A stretch of DNA of 64,000 nucleotides from Aedoeadaptatus urinae (GTDB lineage Bacteria > Bacillota > Clostridia > Tissierellales > Peptoniphilaceae), in contig NZ_LT707418.1 of assembly GCF_900155585.1 (NCBI RefSeq), positions 685,115-749,114 on the forward strand, written 5' to 3'. The position numbers and the translations under genes were made by a program. This document shows positions 16,567 to 24,902 of this stretch, piece by piece (position 1 is the stretch's first letter; each line of letters begins with the position of its first letter). The notes below the pieces were generated by a model, which was not told where the DNA came from, ran no database searches, and worked only from the letters and a program-made list of their open reading frames with translations.

Positions 16567-16634
16567 TTACCGTTTATAACAATAAATAGTATACCAAGGT
16601 TTTACGATTCTGGCAAGTAAATTTTATCTGTTCT

Positions 16635-16930
16635 TTACGCCATGCCCATGAGGACCGTTTTCATTTTACCCATCGCCTTTGCGGCATGGAGGCCCCCTTT
16701 GTCAAAGCAAATCACGTCGCCGGCGAATAATTTGTGCTCCGCCCCTACGTCGTCGACGGCGAGGAGGTCGCCTTTGGGGACGCGGTGGTGGCTACTGCCT
16801 CGTCGTCAAAGGCCATGAGGATCAGTCTCACGCGCTTATTGGATAGGATTTCTTTCTTCGCCACGATCGTTCCCTCGTCATCGATGAGCTCTTTTCATGT
16901 GGCGACGCCGCCGTGACATACGGATTTCAC
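16635..16930 (-). pseudogene. decayed cupin-domain protein gene
   Basis: No open frame spans this stretch, but translation in two frames gives a recognisable small cupin. The first frame starts GTG 16930 and reads KSVCHGGVAT, an in-frame TGA, then KELIDDEGTIVAKKEILSNK and RVRLILMAFDDE. After a frameshift the second frame ends LFAGDVICFDKGGLHAAK, AMGKMKTVLMGMA, stop. In intact homologues the segment between (with the metal-binding histidines) is longer, so material is also missing. The GTG overlaps the stop of the DUF488 gene, which suggests it was once translationally coupled. The gene must be inactive unless the sequence has errors. Confidence 0.75.
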
Positions 16931-17307
16931 CGTTTTTCCTCTTTCGTCAGCCCCTCTTCTATCCAAGCCTTTAAAACGCGGGCGTGATTCGTCTCTTCGC
17001 TTTTGGCGCCGTAGATGAGTGTGACGGGGCCGCGGCTCAATCGTTTCATGATTTCATCGCGCCACGCTTTTGCCGCCTTCGATGCGTTCAGCTCCTCCCG
17101 GTACCTTTCGGCAAAATCCGAAAAGCGATCCTCCCGGTGGTCGAACCATTTTCTGAGCCCGGTGGACGGGCACACCTCTTTTGCCCAAGAGTCGAGAGCC
17201 GCGTCTTCCTTTTTCACGCCGCGCGGCCAATAGCGATCCACGAGGATGCGCGCCCCGTCGTCGGGATTCGCCTTTTCATAGGCTCTTTTGATTTTTATCG
17301 CATTCAT
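16927..17307 (-). CDS. DUF488 family protein (YeaO-like)
   Basis: A 126-residue soluble protein with the DUF488 pattern: ILVDRYWPRGVKKEDAALDS near residues 22-41, FDHREDRFSDFAERYREEL in the middle, and PVTLIYGAKSEETNHARVL near the end. The family is of unknown function; a role in stress or nucleic acid handling has been guessed. The start is ATG 17307 with GGGTGAT upstream; the longer frame to 17334 has no site. Its stop overlaps the start of the broken cupin gene. Confidence 0.82.
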   Translation of the reverse strand: MNAIKIKRAYEKANPDDGARILVDRYWPRGVKKEDAALDSWAKEVCPSTGLRKWFDHREDRFSDFAERYREELNASKAAKAWRDEIMKRLSRGPVTLIYGAKSEETNHARVLKAWIEEGLTKEEKR

Positions 17308-17366
17308 TTTTATCACCCGGTTTAAGAATAGCACATTTTAAAGCCGGCGCAGTAGCATTTGTTACG

Positions 17367-18326
17367 CTAGCCCACGTAGCGATTGTTTTCCATAATAAAA
17401 GGCGGCGCCACATTGGGATCGGTGTAGTCTTTGTATTTGTTCTTCAGGTAGCGGTAGCACGCGTCTTTGTTTTGGAAGCGAATGGCCTGATAGGGCTCTT
17501 CAAATGAGATTTTTTCCACAAAAAGATAGCCGCTGCCGTCTTTCACCAGGACGCCGACGTGGCCGATAAACAGGTAGTTGCCGTCGAGATTGTCGTGGAG
17601 CACCACGGATACCATGGAAGCTTTGTCCGAGAAACTCATTTGGGACAGGAATTTTTCCATGGTTTTGCCCTGATGGACGGGATCTTTGCTCCCGTCGGTC
17701 TTTACGCGGCTGAAGAGACGGAGGAAATCCGCCGTTTCCTTTTCGTTTAAGAGGCCGACGCGGTCCAGGGCTTCTTTATCCATAAAGAGGAGCTCACCGT
17801 CTTCTTCCGAGTTTTCACTCACTTTCATATCGTCTTTTAAAAGAAGATAAGTAGTGATGCGGCAGTTGGTATTGGGATAGTGCATGGGGTTTTTCGATCG
17901 GGCGTCCGTGATTTTTCCCACGTCGTAGGCGGGAGCGCCGCTCTTCGAAAAGTCCGCCGTAAGATAGGGGGCGGCGGCGCCGTTGTAGTCGTCGACGAGG
18001 GCCATAAGCCGGTCGACGTTTTCGGCTTTTACCGAGGCTTTCAACCGCGCTTCCACGTATTTTTTATCTTCCGCCTTGGCCATATTGGAAAAGGAGGGGC
18101 CCTTCGCCTGTGACGGCTTTCGCTTCTTAGTTGCTTTTTTTATTCTCCGCCTGCACGGACGCCTTCTCAGGCGACGCTTCGCCTTTCGCCTCGCATATGT
18201 CCCCCGGCGCTGTGTCGCCACCTTGGTGCACCTCGCCTTCGCCGATTTGTTTTTCGGACAGGCGCCGCAAGATATGACGGTCATTCCCAGGGCGGCAAAC
18301 AGGATCAGGATGTGTTTTATTTTCAA
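17367..18326 (-). CDS. DUF4300 family lipoprotein, N-terminal part probably misframed
   Basis: A 319-residue exported protein. A hydrophobic leader ends in a lipobox-like VISC at about residue 20. From about residue 78 on (SFSNMAKAEDKKYVEARLKA, later NCRITTYLLL) it matches DUF4300, which is found in Gram-positive pathogens and commensals. The stretch between (about residues 22-66) is oddly Arg/Lys-rich, while another frame over 18127-18261 reads an acidic Gly/Glu/Ala linker typical of lipoproteins; see findings. The start is TTG 18326 with AGAGGAAG upstream. Function unknown. Confidence 0.75.
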   Translation of the reverse strand: MKIKHILILFAALGMTVISCGACPKNKSAKARCTKVATQRRGTYARRKAKRRLRRRPCRRRIKKATKKRKPSQAKGPSFSNMAKAEDKKYVEARLKASVKAENVDRLMALVDDYNGAAAPYLTADFSKSGAPAYDVGKITDARSKNPMHYPNTNCRITTYLLLKDDMKVSENSEEDGELLFMDKEALDRVGLLNEKETADFLRLFSRVKTDGSKDPVHQGKTMEKFLSQMSFSDKASMVSVVLHDNLDGNYLFIGHVGVLVKDGSGYLFVEKISFEEPYQAIRFQNKDACYRYLKNKYKDYTDPNVAPPFIMENNRYVG

Positions 18327-18449
18327 TTTTGCTTCCTCTTCTTCCTTTTGTTTGCGCTTATTTTATTTTCTGGTGATGAAAATAATGTGATAAAAGGGAA
18401 AATTTGCGGCAACGTAATCCCCGTCATAGCGCTTTTCAGGCATTTTAGC

Positions 18450-18455
18450 TATAAT
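18450..18455 (+). promoter_or_regulatory. -10 box of the acyltransferase gene
   Basis: A consensus TATAAT 31 bases before the ATG; no clear -35 hexamer is seen. Confidence 0.5.
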
Positions 18456-18485
18456 GAAATTATTAAATAATGAAGAAGGTGAATC

Positions 18486-19517
18486 ATGACCCCTTCCAAG
18501 CGAAATGAAACCATCGATCTGATTAAAACCTTCGCCATCCTTTCCGTGGTGGCGATTCACGTGTCCGCTCCCTATGTGGCGGGGGATGTGAGCGGCGCCT
18601 TTTGGCCCGTCGCCTGTTTTTTCAGGAGCCTGGCTTCCGGCGGCGTTCCCCTGTTTTTAATGGCAAGCGGCGCCCTTTTGTTGCGCCCGGAAAAACCCAT
18701 GTCCCTTAAAAAGCTTTACGGAAAGAATATGCTGCGCATCGTTCTGGCTCTTTTTTTCTGGGCCTTTATCTATCGCGCCGCCCCCCTTTACGGCGGCATT
18801 CATTCCCTTGCAGATCTGAGGGCGGCCCTCGGGGATTTGATTTTCTTTCGCCATAAGGACCATCTCTATTATCTTCACATCATGATCCTCGTCTACGCCT
18901 TTTTGCCCGCAAGCCGCCTCATCGCCTGCCACGCGAAGAAGAGCGAGCTGCGCTATCTCCTCTGCCTGTGGTTTGTCCTCGGGATTTTTCTTCCCACCTT
19001 CAGGACTTTTTATTCCATGGAGGGCGTCGGCGCCATTGTCCTGCAGTGGATCATGGTCCTTTCCTACAGCGCCATCGGCTACACCTTCATGGGCTATTAT
19101 CTTTCGGAGCAAAAGCCACCGAAAGGTCTCGCCGCCACGGTCGCCGCTTTCGGTTTCCTCGTGATCTTTTGCGGAGCCTTTTTCTTTTCCCGAGCCGCCG
19201 GCCTGCTTGAGGAGCGCTTTTTCGAGGGCATGTCCGTCGGCGTATGCCTTTGGGCTGTCGGCCTCTTTGCCCTCGCTCAACACCTTCGCCTTTCGGATAA
19301 GGCCAAGGCCTTCGTCGTCGCCGTTTCAAAGGGCTCCTTTGCCGTGTATCTCGTCCACATCCTCGTGCTGGATTATCTGAAATACTTTTTCCCCGGCATT
19401 GACTCGCTGAATCCCCTCATCGGGATCCCCGCCATTACCGCGGCGGTTTTTGCGATCTGCTACATTATTTACAAGCTCCTTTCGGCCGTTCCCCTCGTCA
19501 GGAGGTGGCTTATTTAG
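18486..19517 (+). CDS. acyltransferase-3 family membrane protein
   Basis: A 343-residue polytopic membrane protein of the acyltransferase-3 (OafA/WecH) family, with about ten membrane helices. The N-terminal RNETIDLIKTFAILSVVAIH contains the conserved His of this family near residue 25, and PLFLMASGALLL follows. Members O-acetylate or otherwise acylate cell-surface sugars or peptidoglycan. The start follows GAAGAAGGTGAATC. It stands alone on the plus strand between a -10 box and a terminator, so its substrate cannot be inferred from neighbours. Confidence 0.85.
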   Translation: MTPSKRNETIDLIKTFAILSVVAIHVSAPYVAGDVSGAFWPVACFFRSLASGGVPLFLMASGALLLRPEKPMSLKKLYGKNMLRIVLALFFWAFIYRAAPLYGGIHSLADLRAALGDLIFFRHKDHLYYLHIMILVYAFLPASRLIACHAKKSELRYLLCLWFVLGIFLPTFRTFYSMEGVGAIVLQWIMVLSYSAIGYTFMGYYLSEQKPPKGLAATVAAFGFLVIFCGAFFFSRAAGLLEERFFEGMSVGVCLWAVGLFALAQHLRLSDKAKAFVVAVSKGSFAVYLVHILVLDYLKYFFPGIDSLNPLIGIPAITAAVFAICYIIYKLLSAVPLVRRWLI

Positions 19518-19576
19518 AAGATCATCCCCCGATCGCATCAGAAGTAGCTTATTTAGAGAATCATCCCCCCGACCCG
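19507..19576. repeat. imperfect direct repeat at the end of the acyltransferase gene
   Basis: The motif GCTTATTTAGAAGATCATCC (from 19508) recurs as GCTTATTTAGAGAATCATCC (from 19547), each followed by a C run and GA. The first copy contains the stop codon; the second leads into the terminator. Confidence 0.7.
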
Positions 19577-19590
19577 TTCGGGGATTTTTT
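19560..19590 (+). terminator. terminator of the acyltransferase gene
   Basis: ATCCCC ... GGGGAT hairpin with inner CCGA/TTCGG pairing, followed by T6 at 19585-19590. Confidence 0.75.
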
Positions 19591-19596
19591 ATGCAA

Positions 19597-19635
19597 CAAA
19601 AAAGGAAGGGCGAATCGGTTGATTCTCCCTTCCCT
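19597..19635 (-). terminator. terminator of the bcd-etfB-etfA operon
   Basis: Read on the minus strand: AAGGGAAGGG-A-GAATC-AACC-GATTC-GCCCTTCCTT followed by T6. Confidence 0.88.
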
Positions 19636-19648
19636 TGTCTTATTCTGT

Positions 19649-20659
19649 TTAGTTGATTTCCGCTTTGGCGGCTTTGGCTTTTTTGTATTCTTCGATGAGC
19701 TTCGGTACGATTTTGTTCAAATCGCCGACGATGCCCAGGTCTGCCACTTCGAAGATAGGTGCGCCGTCGTTTTTGTTGATGGCGATAATGAGACCCGATT
19801 CTTCCATGCCTGCCAAGTGTTGGATGGCGCCGGAAATACCGATGGCGAAGTAGATGTCGGGACGAACGGTCTTACCCGTTTGACCGACTTGACGGTCTTT
19901 TTCGATCCAGCCTGCATCGACGGTAGCGCGGGAGGTGGATACTTCCCCTTCCATAACGTCAGCCAGCTGTTGCAGCAAGTCGAAGCCTTCGGGTCCGCCG
20001 ATGCCACGGCCGCCGGATACGAGGACGTTGGCTTCGGTAATGTCTAATTTCTTCTTGTCGTCTTTAGCGACTTCCAAAATTTTGACGTTCATGTCGGCAT
20101 CCGTTAAGCCGACATCTTCAACGATGACTTCGCCTTTGCGGTTGCTGTCGTTGGCGAGGGGGGTCATAACGCCGGGGCGAACGGTAGCCATTTGAGGACG
20201 GAAGTCTTCGCAGATGATGGTAGCCATCAGGTTGCCGCCGAATGCGGGACGGGTCATGCGCAGAAGCTTGGATTCTTCGTCGATTTCAAGACCTGTACAG
20301 TCTGCGGTAAGCCCGGTGTGAATCCGTGCTGCCAAGCGCGGTGCCAGGTCGCGACCGATGGACGATGCGCCGTAGAGCACGATTTCCGGATCGTATTTCT
20401 TGACGATGGTGTAAATGGACTTAGCATAGGGTTCGGTGACGTATTCTTTTAACAGGGGATGATCCACGACGATGACCTTGTCGGCACCGTGGTGAATTAA
20501 TACGTCGGCTTTGTCTTTAATGTTTTCGCCCAATAAGACGGCGTAAACTTCTTGGCCCAGGTCGTCGGCTAGTTCCCGCGCCTTGCCTAAAAGTTCCGTG
20601 GATACTTTTTGCAGTTCTCCGTCGCGCTGTTCGGCGATGACAAATACATTTTTACTCAT
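19649..20659 (-). CDS. etfA: electron transfer flavoprotein alpha subunit
   Basis: A 336-residue EtfA. An N-terminal alpha/beta domain (about 1-190) is followed by the FAD-binding domain, with VSGGRGIGGPEGFDLL, SRATVDAGW and the GISGAIQHLAGM segment near residue 280. It carries FAD and, with EtfB, moves electrons to or from the acyl-CoA dehydrogenase encoded upstream. Third gene of bcd-etfB-etfA; ATG follows AAGGAGCGTGAAATAA, 28 bases after etfB. In anaerobes this trio often bifurcates electrons to ferredoxin, but that is not shown here. Confidence 0.95.
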   Translation of the reverse strand: MSKNVFVIAEQRDGELQKVSTELLGKARELADDLGQEVYAVLLGENIKDKADVLIHHGADKVIVVDHPLLKEYVTEPYAKSIYTIVKKYDPEIVLYGASSIGRDLAPRLAARIHTGLTADCTGLEIDEESKLLRMTRPAFGGNLMATIICEDFRPQMATVRPGVMTPLANDSNRKGEVIVEDVGLTDADMNVKILEVAKDDKKKLDITEANVLVSGGRGIGGPEGFDLLQQLADVMEGEVSTSRATVDAGWIEKDRQVGQTGKTVRPDIYFAIGISGAIQHLAGMEESGLIIAINKNDGAPIFEVADLGIVGDLNKIVPKLIEEYKKAKAAKAEIN

Positions 20660-20687
20660 TTATTTCACGCTCCTTGTTTGGCCAATG

Positions 20688-21485
20688 TTAAATCAAGTAC
20701 TTTTCTTCCAACTTGGAGACGATGGCTCGTGCAGCTTCGTCGGCCGAGAGGTCTTTCAGCACGATACCGGCGCCCTTGCCTTGTTTGGCTTCGGATTTTT
20801 TAACCTTCGTCGGGGAGCCGTTGAGACCTAAGTTGGCTAAATCGACATTGTCTTTGACATCGTCTAAGTGCCAAACGGTAACGTCCTTGTCGTAAGCGTC
20901 GTATACGCCGTGTACGGTCATGTAACGGGGTGCTGCGAGCTCGGCCAAGGCGGTAATGACACAGGGTGTCTTGACTTCGATGAGGTGGTAGCGATCTTCA
21001 AATTGCCGTTTGACATGAAGCGTGTTTTCGTCGATGACTTTTAAGTCTTCGGCGTAGGAAACTTGGGGCAGGCCTAAGTGTTCTGCGATTTGGGGACCGA
21101 CTTGAGCCGTGTCGCCGTCAATAGCTTGGCGGCCGGTGAGGATTAAGTCGTAGTCGCCTACGGTCTTCAGACCGGCGGCAATGGTTTGACTGGTAGCCCA
21201 GGTGTCGGCGCCGCCGAATGCGCGGTCGGTCAACAGGATGGCTTCATCGGCACCCATAGCCAAAGCTTCGCGCAAAGCGTCTTCGGCTTGTGGCGGTCCC
21301 ATGGAAAGCACGGTAACCGTGGTGCCTTCATGCTCATCTTTAATACGCAGGGCCATTTCGATGGCGGCCTTGTCGTCGGGGTTGATGATGCTGGGCACGC
21401 CTTCTCTGATCAATGTATTCGTCTTCGGATCCAAACGGACTTCCGTCGTATCCGGTACCTGTTTTGCACAGACTATAATTTTCAT
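20688..21485 (-). CDS. etfB: electron transfer flavoprotein beta subunit
   Basis: A 265-residue EtfB. The N-terminus MKIIVCAKQVPDTTEVRLDP and the AALSMGPPQAE/ALAMGADEAILLTDRAF segments are typical, as is the family signature around VSYAEDLKVID. It binds a nucleotide or second FAD and pairs with EtfA. Located between the dehydrogenase and etfA with short gaps and a GAGGAGGCGTTACC ribosome site, so all three should be made together. Codon use is even and strongly biased, as in highly expressed genes. Confidence 0.95.
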   Translation of the reverse strand: MKIIVCAKQVPDTTEVRLDPKTNTLIREGVPSIINPDDKAAIEMALRIKDEHEGTTVTVLSMGPPQAEDALREALAMGADEAILLTDRAFGGADTWATSQTIAAGLKTVGDYDLILTGRQAIDGDTAQVGPQIAEHLGLPQVSYAEDLKVIDENTLHVKRQFEDRYHLIEVKTPCVITALAELAAPRYMTVHGVYDAYDKDVTVWHLDDVKDNVDLANLGLNGSPTKVKKSEAKQGKGAGIVLKDLSADEAARAIVSKLEEKYLI

Positions 21486-21499
21486 GGTAACGCCTCCTC

Positions 21500-22645
21500 T
21501 TAATTGACACCCATCCAGCCGGAAATAACCATACGCATTACTTCCGAAGTACCTTCGTAGATTTCGGTGATCTTCGCATCGCGCATCATCCGTTCAACGG
21601 GATAGTCTTTAATAAAGCCGTATCCGCCGAGAAGTTGAACGGCTTTGTTCGTCACTTCCGATGCCGTTTCGGCGGCGAAGAGCTTTGCCATGGCGGCGTA
21701 GTGGCCGTAGGGCAGGTGATGGCCTTTGGTGTCGGCTGCGCGGTAAACTAACAGTCTGGCCGCATCGGCCTTGGTTTGCATATTGGCCAGGGTAAATTGA
21801 GTGTTTTGGAATTGGGAAATACGACGACCGAATTGTTTTCTTTCTTTCGTGTATTTAACTGCTTCGTCGATGGCGCCTTGAGCGATACCTGCCGCTTGGG
21901 CAGCGATACCGACACGGCCGCCGTCTAAGGTCTTCATAGCCAGAGCAAAGCCCTTGCCTTCTCTTCCCAAAAGGTTTTCCTTGGGGATACGGCAATCTTC
22001 CATAATTAATTCGCAGGTGGACGATGCGCGGATACCCATTTTGTTTTCAGGTTCGCCTACGCGGAAGCCCGGTGCGTCACGATCGACGATAAAGGCGGAA
22101 ATACCGCGGGTGCCTTTGGCTTCACGATCCGTAATGGCGATAATAATAAAGACATCGGCGAAGCCCGAGTTGGTAATGAAAATCTTCGTGCCGTTTAAGA
22201 CCCATTCGTCGCCGTCTAAAACAGCTACGGTTTGTTGACCGGAAGCGTCGGTACCGGCATTGGGTTCCGTTAAACCGAAAGCGCCGATCTTCTTGCCGCT
22301 TAACAAGTCGGGTAAGTATTTTTGTTTTTGCTCTTCCGTACCGTTTTCAAAAATCGGTGCGCAGCAAAGGGATGTGTGGGCCGAGACGATAACGCCTGTA
22401 GTCGCACATTTTTTCGAGAGCTCTTCTACGAGCATAGCGTAGGCTAAGTAGTCGCCGCCTTGGCCGCCGTATTCCTTCGGAAACGGAACGCCGAAGAAGC
22501 CGGCCTTGGCCATCTTCTTGATGTTGTCCAACGGCGGATCGCCGCTTTCGTCGATTTCTGCTGCAACCGGCTCAACTTCTTTTTCGGCAAATTCCCGATA
22601 GAGTTGGCGCAACAGTAGATGTTGTTTATCCATAATAAAGTCCAT
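21500..22645 (-). CDS. bcd: acyl-CoA dehydrogenase (butyryl-CoA dehydrogenase type)
   Basis: A 381-residue flavin acyl-CoA dehydrogenase. The FAD/substrate signatures GAFGLTEPNAGTDASG and QLLGGYGFIKDYPVERMMRD are present, and the catalytic Glu lies in ITEIYEGTSE near the C-terminus. With EtfAB it reduces crotonyl-CoA-type enoyl-CoA or oxidises acyl-CoA, such as those produced from branched-chain amino acids. No crotonase, thiolase or Hbd lies beside it, so the exact substrate is open. ATG 22645 was chosen because AAGGGGGATTTGAAT precedes it; a longer frame to 22693 has no site. Confidence 0.92.
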   Translation of the reverse strand: MDFIMDKQHLLLRQLYREFAEKEVEPVAAEIDESGDPPLDNIKKMAKAGFFGVPFPKEYGGQGGDYLAYAMLVEELSKKCATTGVIVSAHTSLCCAPIFENGTEEQKQKYLPDLLSGKKIGAFGLTEPNAGTDASGQQTVAVLDGDEWVLNGTKIFITNSGFADVFIIIAITDREAKGTRGISAFIVDRDAPGFRVGEPENKMGIRASSTCELIMEDCRIPKENLLGREGKGFALAMKTLDGGRVGIAAQAAGIAQGAIDEAVKYTKERKQFGRRISQFQNTQFTLANMQTKADAARLLVYRAADTKGHHLPYGHYAAMAKLFAAETASEVTNKAVQLLGGYGFIKDYPVERMMRDAKITEIYEGTSEVMRMVISGWMGVN

Positions 22646-22747
22646 ATTCAAATCCCCCTTGTATCGACAAGATTTGTGCAAAACAGCGTACATGGCAGTG
22701 TGTATGCAACCGTTTGTAAAACGCTTCTTCGAGCACCGCTTATCTCC

Positions 22748-22775
22748 ATTATAAACTTTTTTTTAACAATGTTAA
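22748..22775 (-). promoter_or_regulatory. promoter and palindromic operator of bcd-etfBA
   Basis: On the minus strand TTAACA (22775-22770) and TATAAT (22753-22748) are 16 bases apart. The -35 box is half of a perfect palindrome TTAACATTGTTAA (22763-22775), a likely repressor site. Confidence 0.75.
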
Positions 22776-22867
22776 GCCTTTTTTGACATTTTTTTAATTT
22801 TTTTTCGTCGGCGTCCCAAAAGGGCCATTTTTCGGAAATCATTTTCATTTTGATGCCAACACCCCAA

Positions 22868-22898
22868 TAAAAAAAGACAGGTCCGAAAACCTGTCTTT
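22868..22898 (-). terminator. terminator after the TauE-like gene
   Basis: Read on the minus strand: AAGACAGGT-TTTCGG-ACCTGTCTT followed by T7 in total. Confidence 0.9.
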
Positions 22899-22908
22899 CT
22901 CATTCGCT

Positions 22909-23793
22909 TTATGCAGCAGCGCTTTGTTTGGACTTTCTGATGTAGGTAATGGCCGTGTAGATTACAACGAGGGTAATGATGATGGTCAATACGTTCATGG
23001 GAAGTCCGGTTACGAATTTAGCTGCGATGATTACACCGACGATACCGCCAAGGGTAATGGCGATACTGGATTTACGGCAGTAAGCACCGGCTTTGATAAA
23101 TTCGGCACTGGCTACGGGCATTAAGCCTGCGCAGGAAGCCATCATGATCGGGAATGCTACCAAGGGGTTCAAGCCGAGCATGTAGACGAGGGCCATACAG
23201 GGAGCGTATAAGCCGACGCCGATGGTCATCAGTGCGCCTAAGAAGAAGTTGACAACGACTGCGATAACTAAGCTGATGCCGGAAAGGCCGATGGCTTCGT
23301 TGCCGCTTCCGAGTGCATCCAATGCACCGAATTGTCTTAAAAGCATGAGGGCTGCCGTAACTAAGAGGGCGAGACCCATGTAGAATTGTACCTTGTTTTC
23401 GGGGAGCTTGGATACGGTTCTGGATCCGACGAAGGAGCCGACGACTGCTGCTGCAACCATGCTGAACAGGGTAATGGGTTCAACTTCTACGGATTGAATG
23501 AAGATAAAAGCTTCCGTCAAAACGGGAATCGTACAAGATACGTTTAAGGTACCGGGCAATAAGCGGTCGTGGTCTAATTGTTTAAAGAAGTCTAAGAGTG
23601 CAGTAGCTGGTGCGAAACTTCCGATACCTAATGTGTCGAAGAAGTTAACGAAGGCACCGATCGCACCGGATTTAGCCCAGCTGGCTTTTTCATTGGCCAT
23701 AGCTTCTTTGTTGGCTGCTACGTCTTTTACGAAGAAGAACAGGAAGTAAAGGGTGAGAACACCCAATACTCCTAAAAGTAATTTAACAATCAT
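22909..23793 (-). CDS. TauE/SafE-family membrane permease linked to prdF
   Basis: A 294-residue membrane protein with about eight helices and the TauE/SafE fold (two repeats, with GAFVNFFDTLGIGSFAPAT near residue 45 and GVGLYAPCMALVYMLGL near residue 195). Family members export sulfite, sulfonates or other organic acids. It follows prdF by 25 bases with an AGGAGTAGCTA site, and a strong terminator ends the transcript. This placement suggests movement of proline, D-proline, 5-aminovalerate or a sulfur/selenium compound, but the substrate is a guess. Confidence 0.82.
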   Translation of the reverse strand: MIVKLLLGVLGVLTLYFLFFFVKDVAANKEAMANEKASWAKSGAIGAFVNFFDTLGIGSFAPATALLDFFKQLDHDRLLPGTLNVSCTIPVLTEAFIFIQSVEVEPITLFSMVAAAVVGSFVGSRTVSKLPENKVQFYMGLALLVTAALMLLRQFGALDALGSGNEAIGLSGISLVIAVVVNFFLGALMTIGVGLYAPCMALVYMLGLNPLVAFPIMMASCAGLMPVASAEFIKAGAYCRKSSIAITLGGIVGVIIAAKFVTGLPMNVLTIIITLVVIYTAITYIRKSKQSAAA

Positions 23794-23818
23794 TAGCTAC
23801 TCCTATCTTTATTGGCGA

Positions 23819-24826
23819 TTAACCGAGGATGAATCCGTGTTTTACAGGGTCAGTTTCGTCGATAACGAAGTGGTTGAAGCCGGTAATCCATGCAGAACCG
23901 GAAACTTGCGGAATGACAGCGTCGAGGTCGCCAACCTTGGCTTCGTCGATAACTTTGCCGTAGAACAAGGTTCCTAAGATGGATTCATAAACGAATTCTT
24001 CACCCTTCTTTAATTCACCGCGAGCGTATAAGGTAGCCATTTTAGCACTGGTACCGGTTCCGCAGGGCGAGCGGTCGACTTGACCTTGACCAAAGACGAC
24101 GCAGTTTCTGAGGGTTGCGCCCGGTGTGTCGGTTTCGGACCACCATTCGATTAAGTCGACGGTATGGATATGGGGCAGTTCGGGGTGTTGAACTTTGATT
24201 TCTTTGTTGATGATGTCGCGAAGTTGCATACCAACCTTGTTAAGAACTTGAGCATTTTCCGGTTCGATGGTAACGCCGATTTGGTCGACTTTTACGATAG
24301 CAAAGAAGCTGCCGCCGAAGGAAATGTCAAATTTGATCTTGCCGTAACCGGGAAGTTCAACTTCTTGGTTTTCTTTGTATAAGAAAGCAGGAACGTTGGT
24401 GAATGTAACTTTTCTAGCGTGACCGTCTTCAACTTCGACGTCGCCGCGAATGATACCTGCCGGTGCTTCTTGAACAACGTGGGTAACGGGTTCTACTGCA
24501 GGAATGATGCCGGTTTCAACTGCTACGGACATAGCGCCGATGGTGCCGTGACCGCACATGTTTAAGTATCCGCCGCCGTCCATAAAGATAATACCGTAGT
24601 CAGCTTCGTCGTTGGTGGGTTGTGTAAGGATAGAGCCGAACATTTCGTTGTGTCCACGAGGTTCGAGCATCAGGGCCGTACGCAAATAGTCGAGGTGTTC
24701 TTCCAAATATTCTTTCTTTTCAGGCATGCTTTTTCCCGGAATATTAGGAATGCCACCGATAACGACACGTGTAGCTTCGCCTGCAGTATGAGAGTCTACG
24801 GCGTGGATACTTCTAGAGAATTTCAT
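23819..24826 (-). CDS. prdF: proline racemase
   Basis: A 335-residue cofactor-free proline racemase. Both catalytic cysteines are present: Cys91 in NMCGHGT and Cys255 in DRSPCGTGTS, which separates it from hydroxyproline epimerase relatives with other residues. It turns L-proline to D-proline, the substrate of the reductase encoded next to it. ATG follows TAAGGAGGAATAATA. It begins 76 bases after the 3' end of tRNA-Sec with no terminator in between, so it may be on the same transcript. Length is normal for the family. Confidence 0.95.
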   Translation of the reverse strand: MKFSRSIHAVDSHTAGEATRVVIGGIPNIPGKSMPEKKEYLEEHLDYLRTALMLEPRGHNEMFGSILTQPTNDEADYGIIFMDGGGYLNMCGHGTIGAMSVAVETGIIPAVEPVTHVVQEAPAGIIRGDVEVEDGHARKVTFTNVPAFLYKENQEVELPGYGKIKFDISFGGSFFAIVKVDQIGVTIEPENAQVLNKVGMQLRDIINKEIKVQHPELPHIHTVDLIEWWSETDTPGATLRNCVVFGQGQVDRSPCGTGTSAKMATLYARGELKKGEEFVYESILGTLFYGKVIDEAKVGDLDAVIPQVSGSAWITGFNHFVIDETDPVKHGFILG

Positions 24827-24902
24827 TATTATTCCTCCTTACAATTGTAAAAACATTTTCCCAACACATCCAAAGGTCCCTTCGCCATTAAAATACAATT
24901 AA

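Noticed and set aside
16896-16900. In-frame TGA in the cupin remnant as a second selenocysteine codon
   Set aside because: A separate frameshift and missing metal-site segment lie downstream, and the aligned position in cupins is not a Cys; decay is the simpler explanation.
22763-22775. Rex operator before bcd
   Set aside because: Rex sites have TTGTTAA-N4-TTAACAA; here the half-sites are in the opposite order with one central base.
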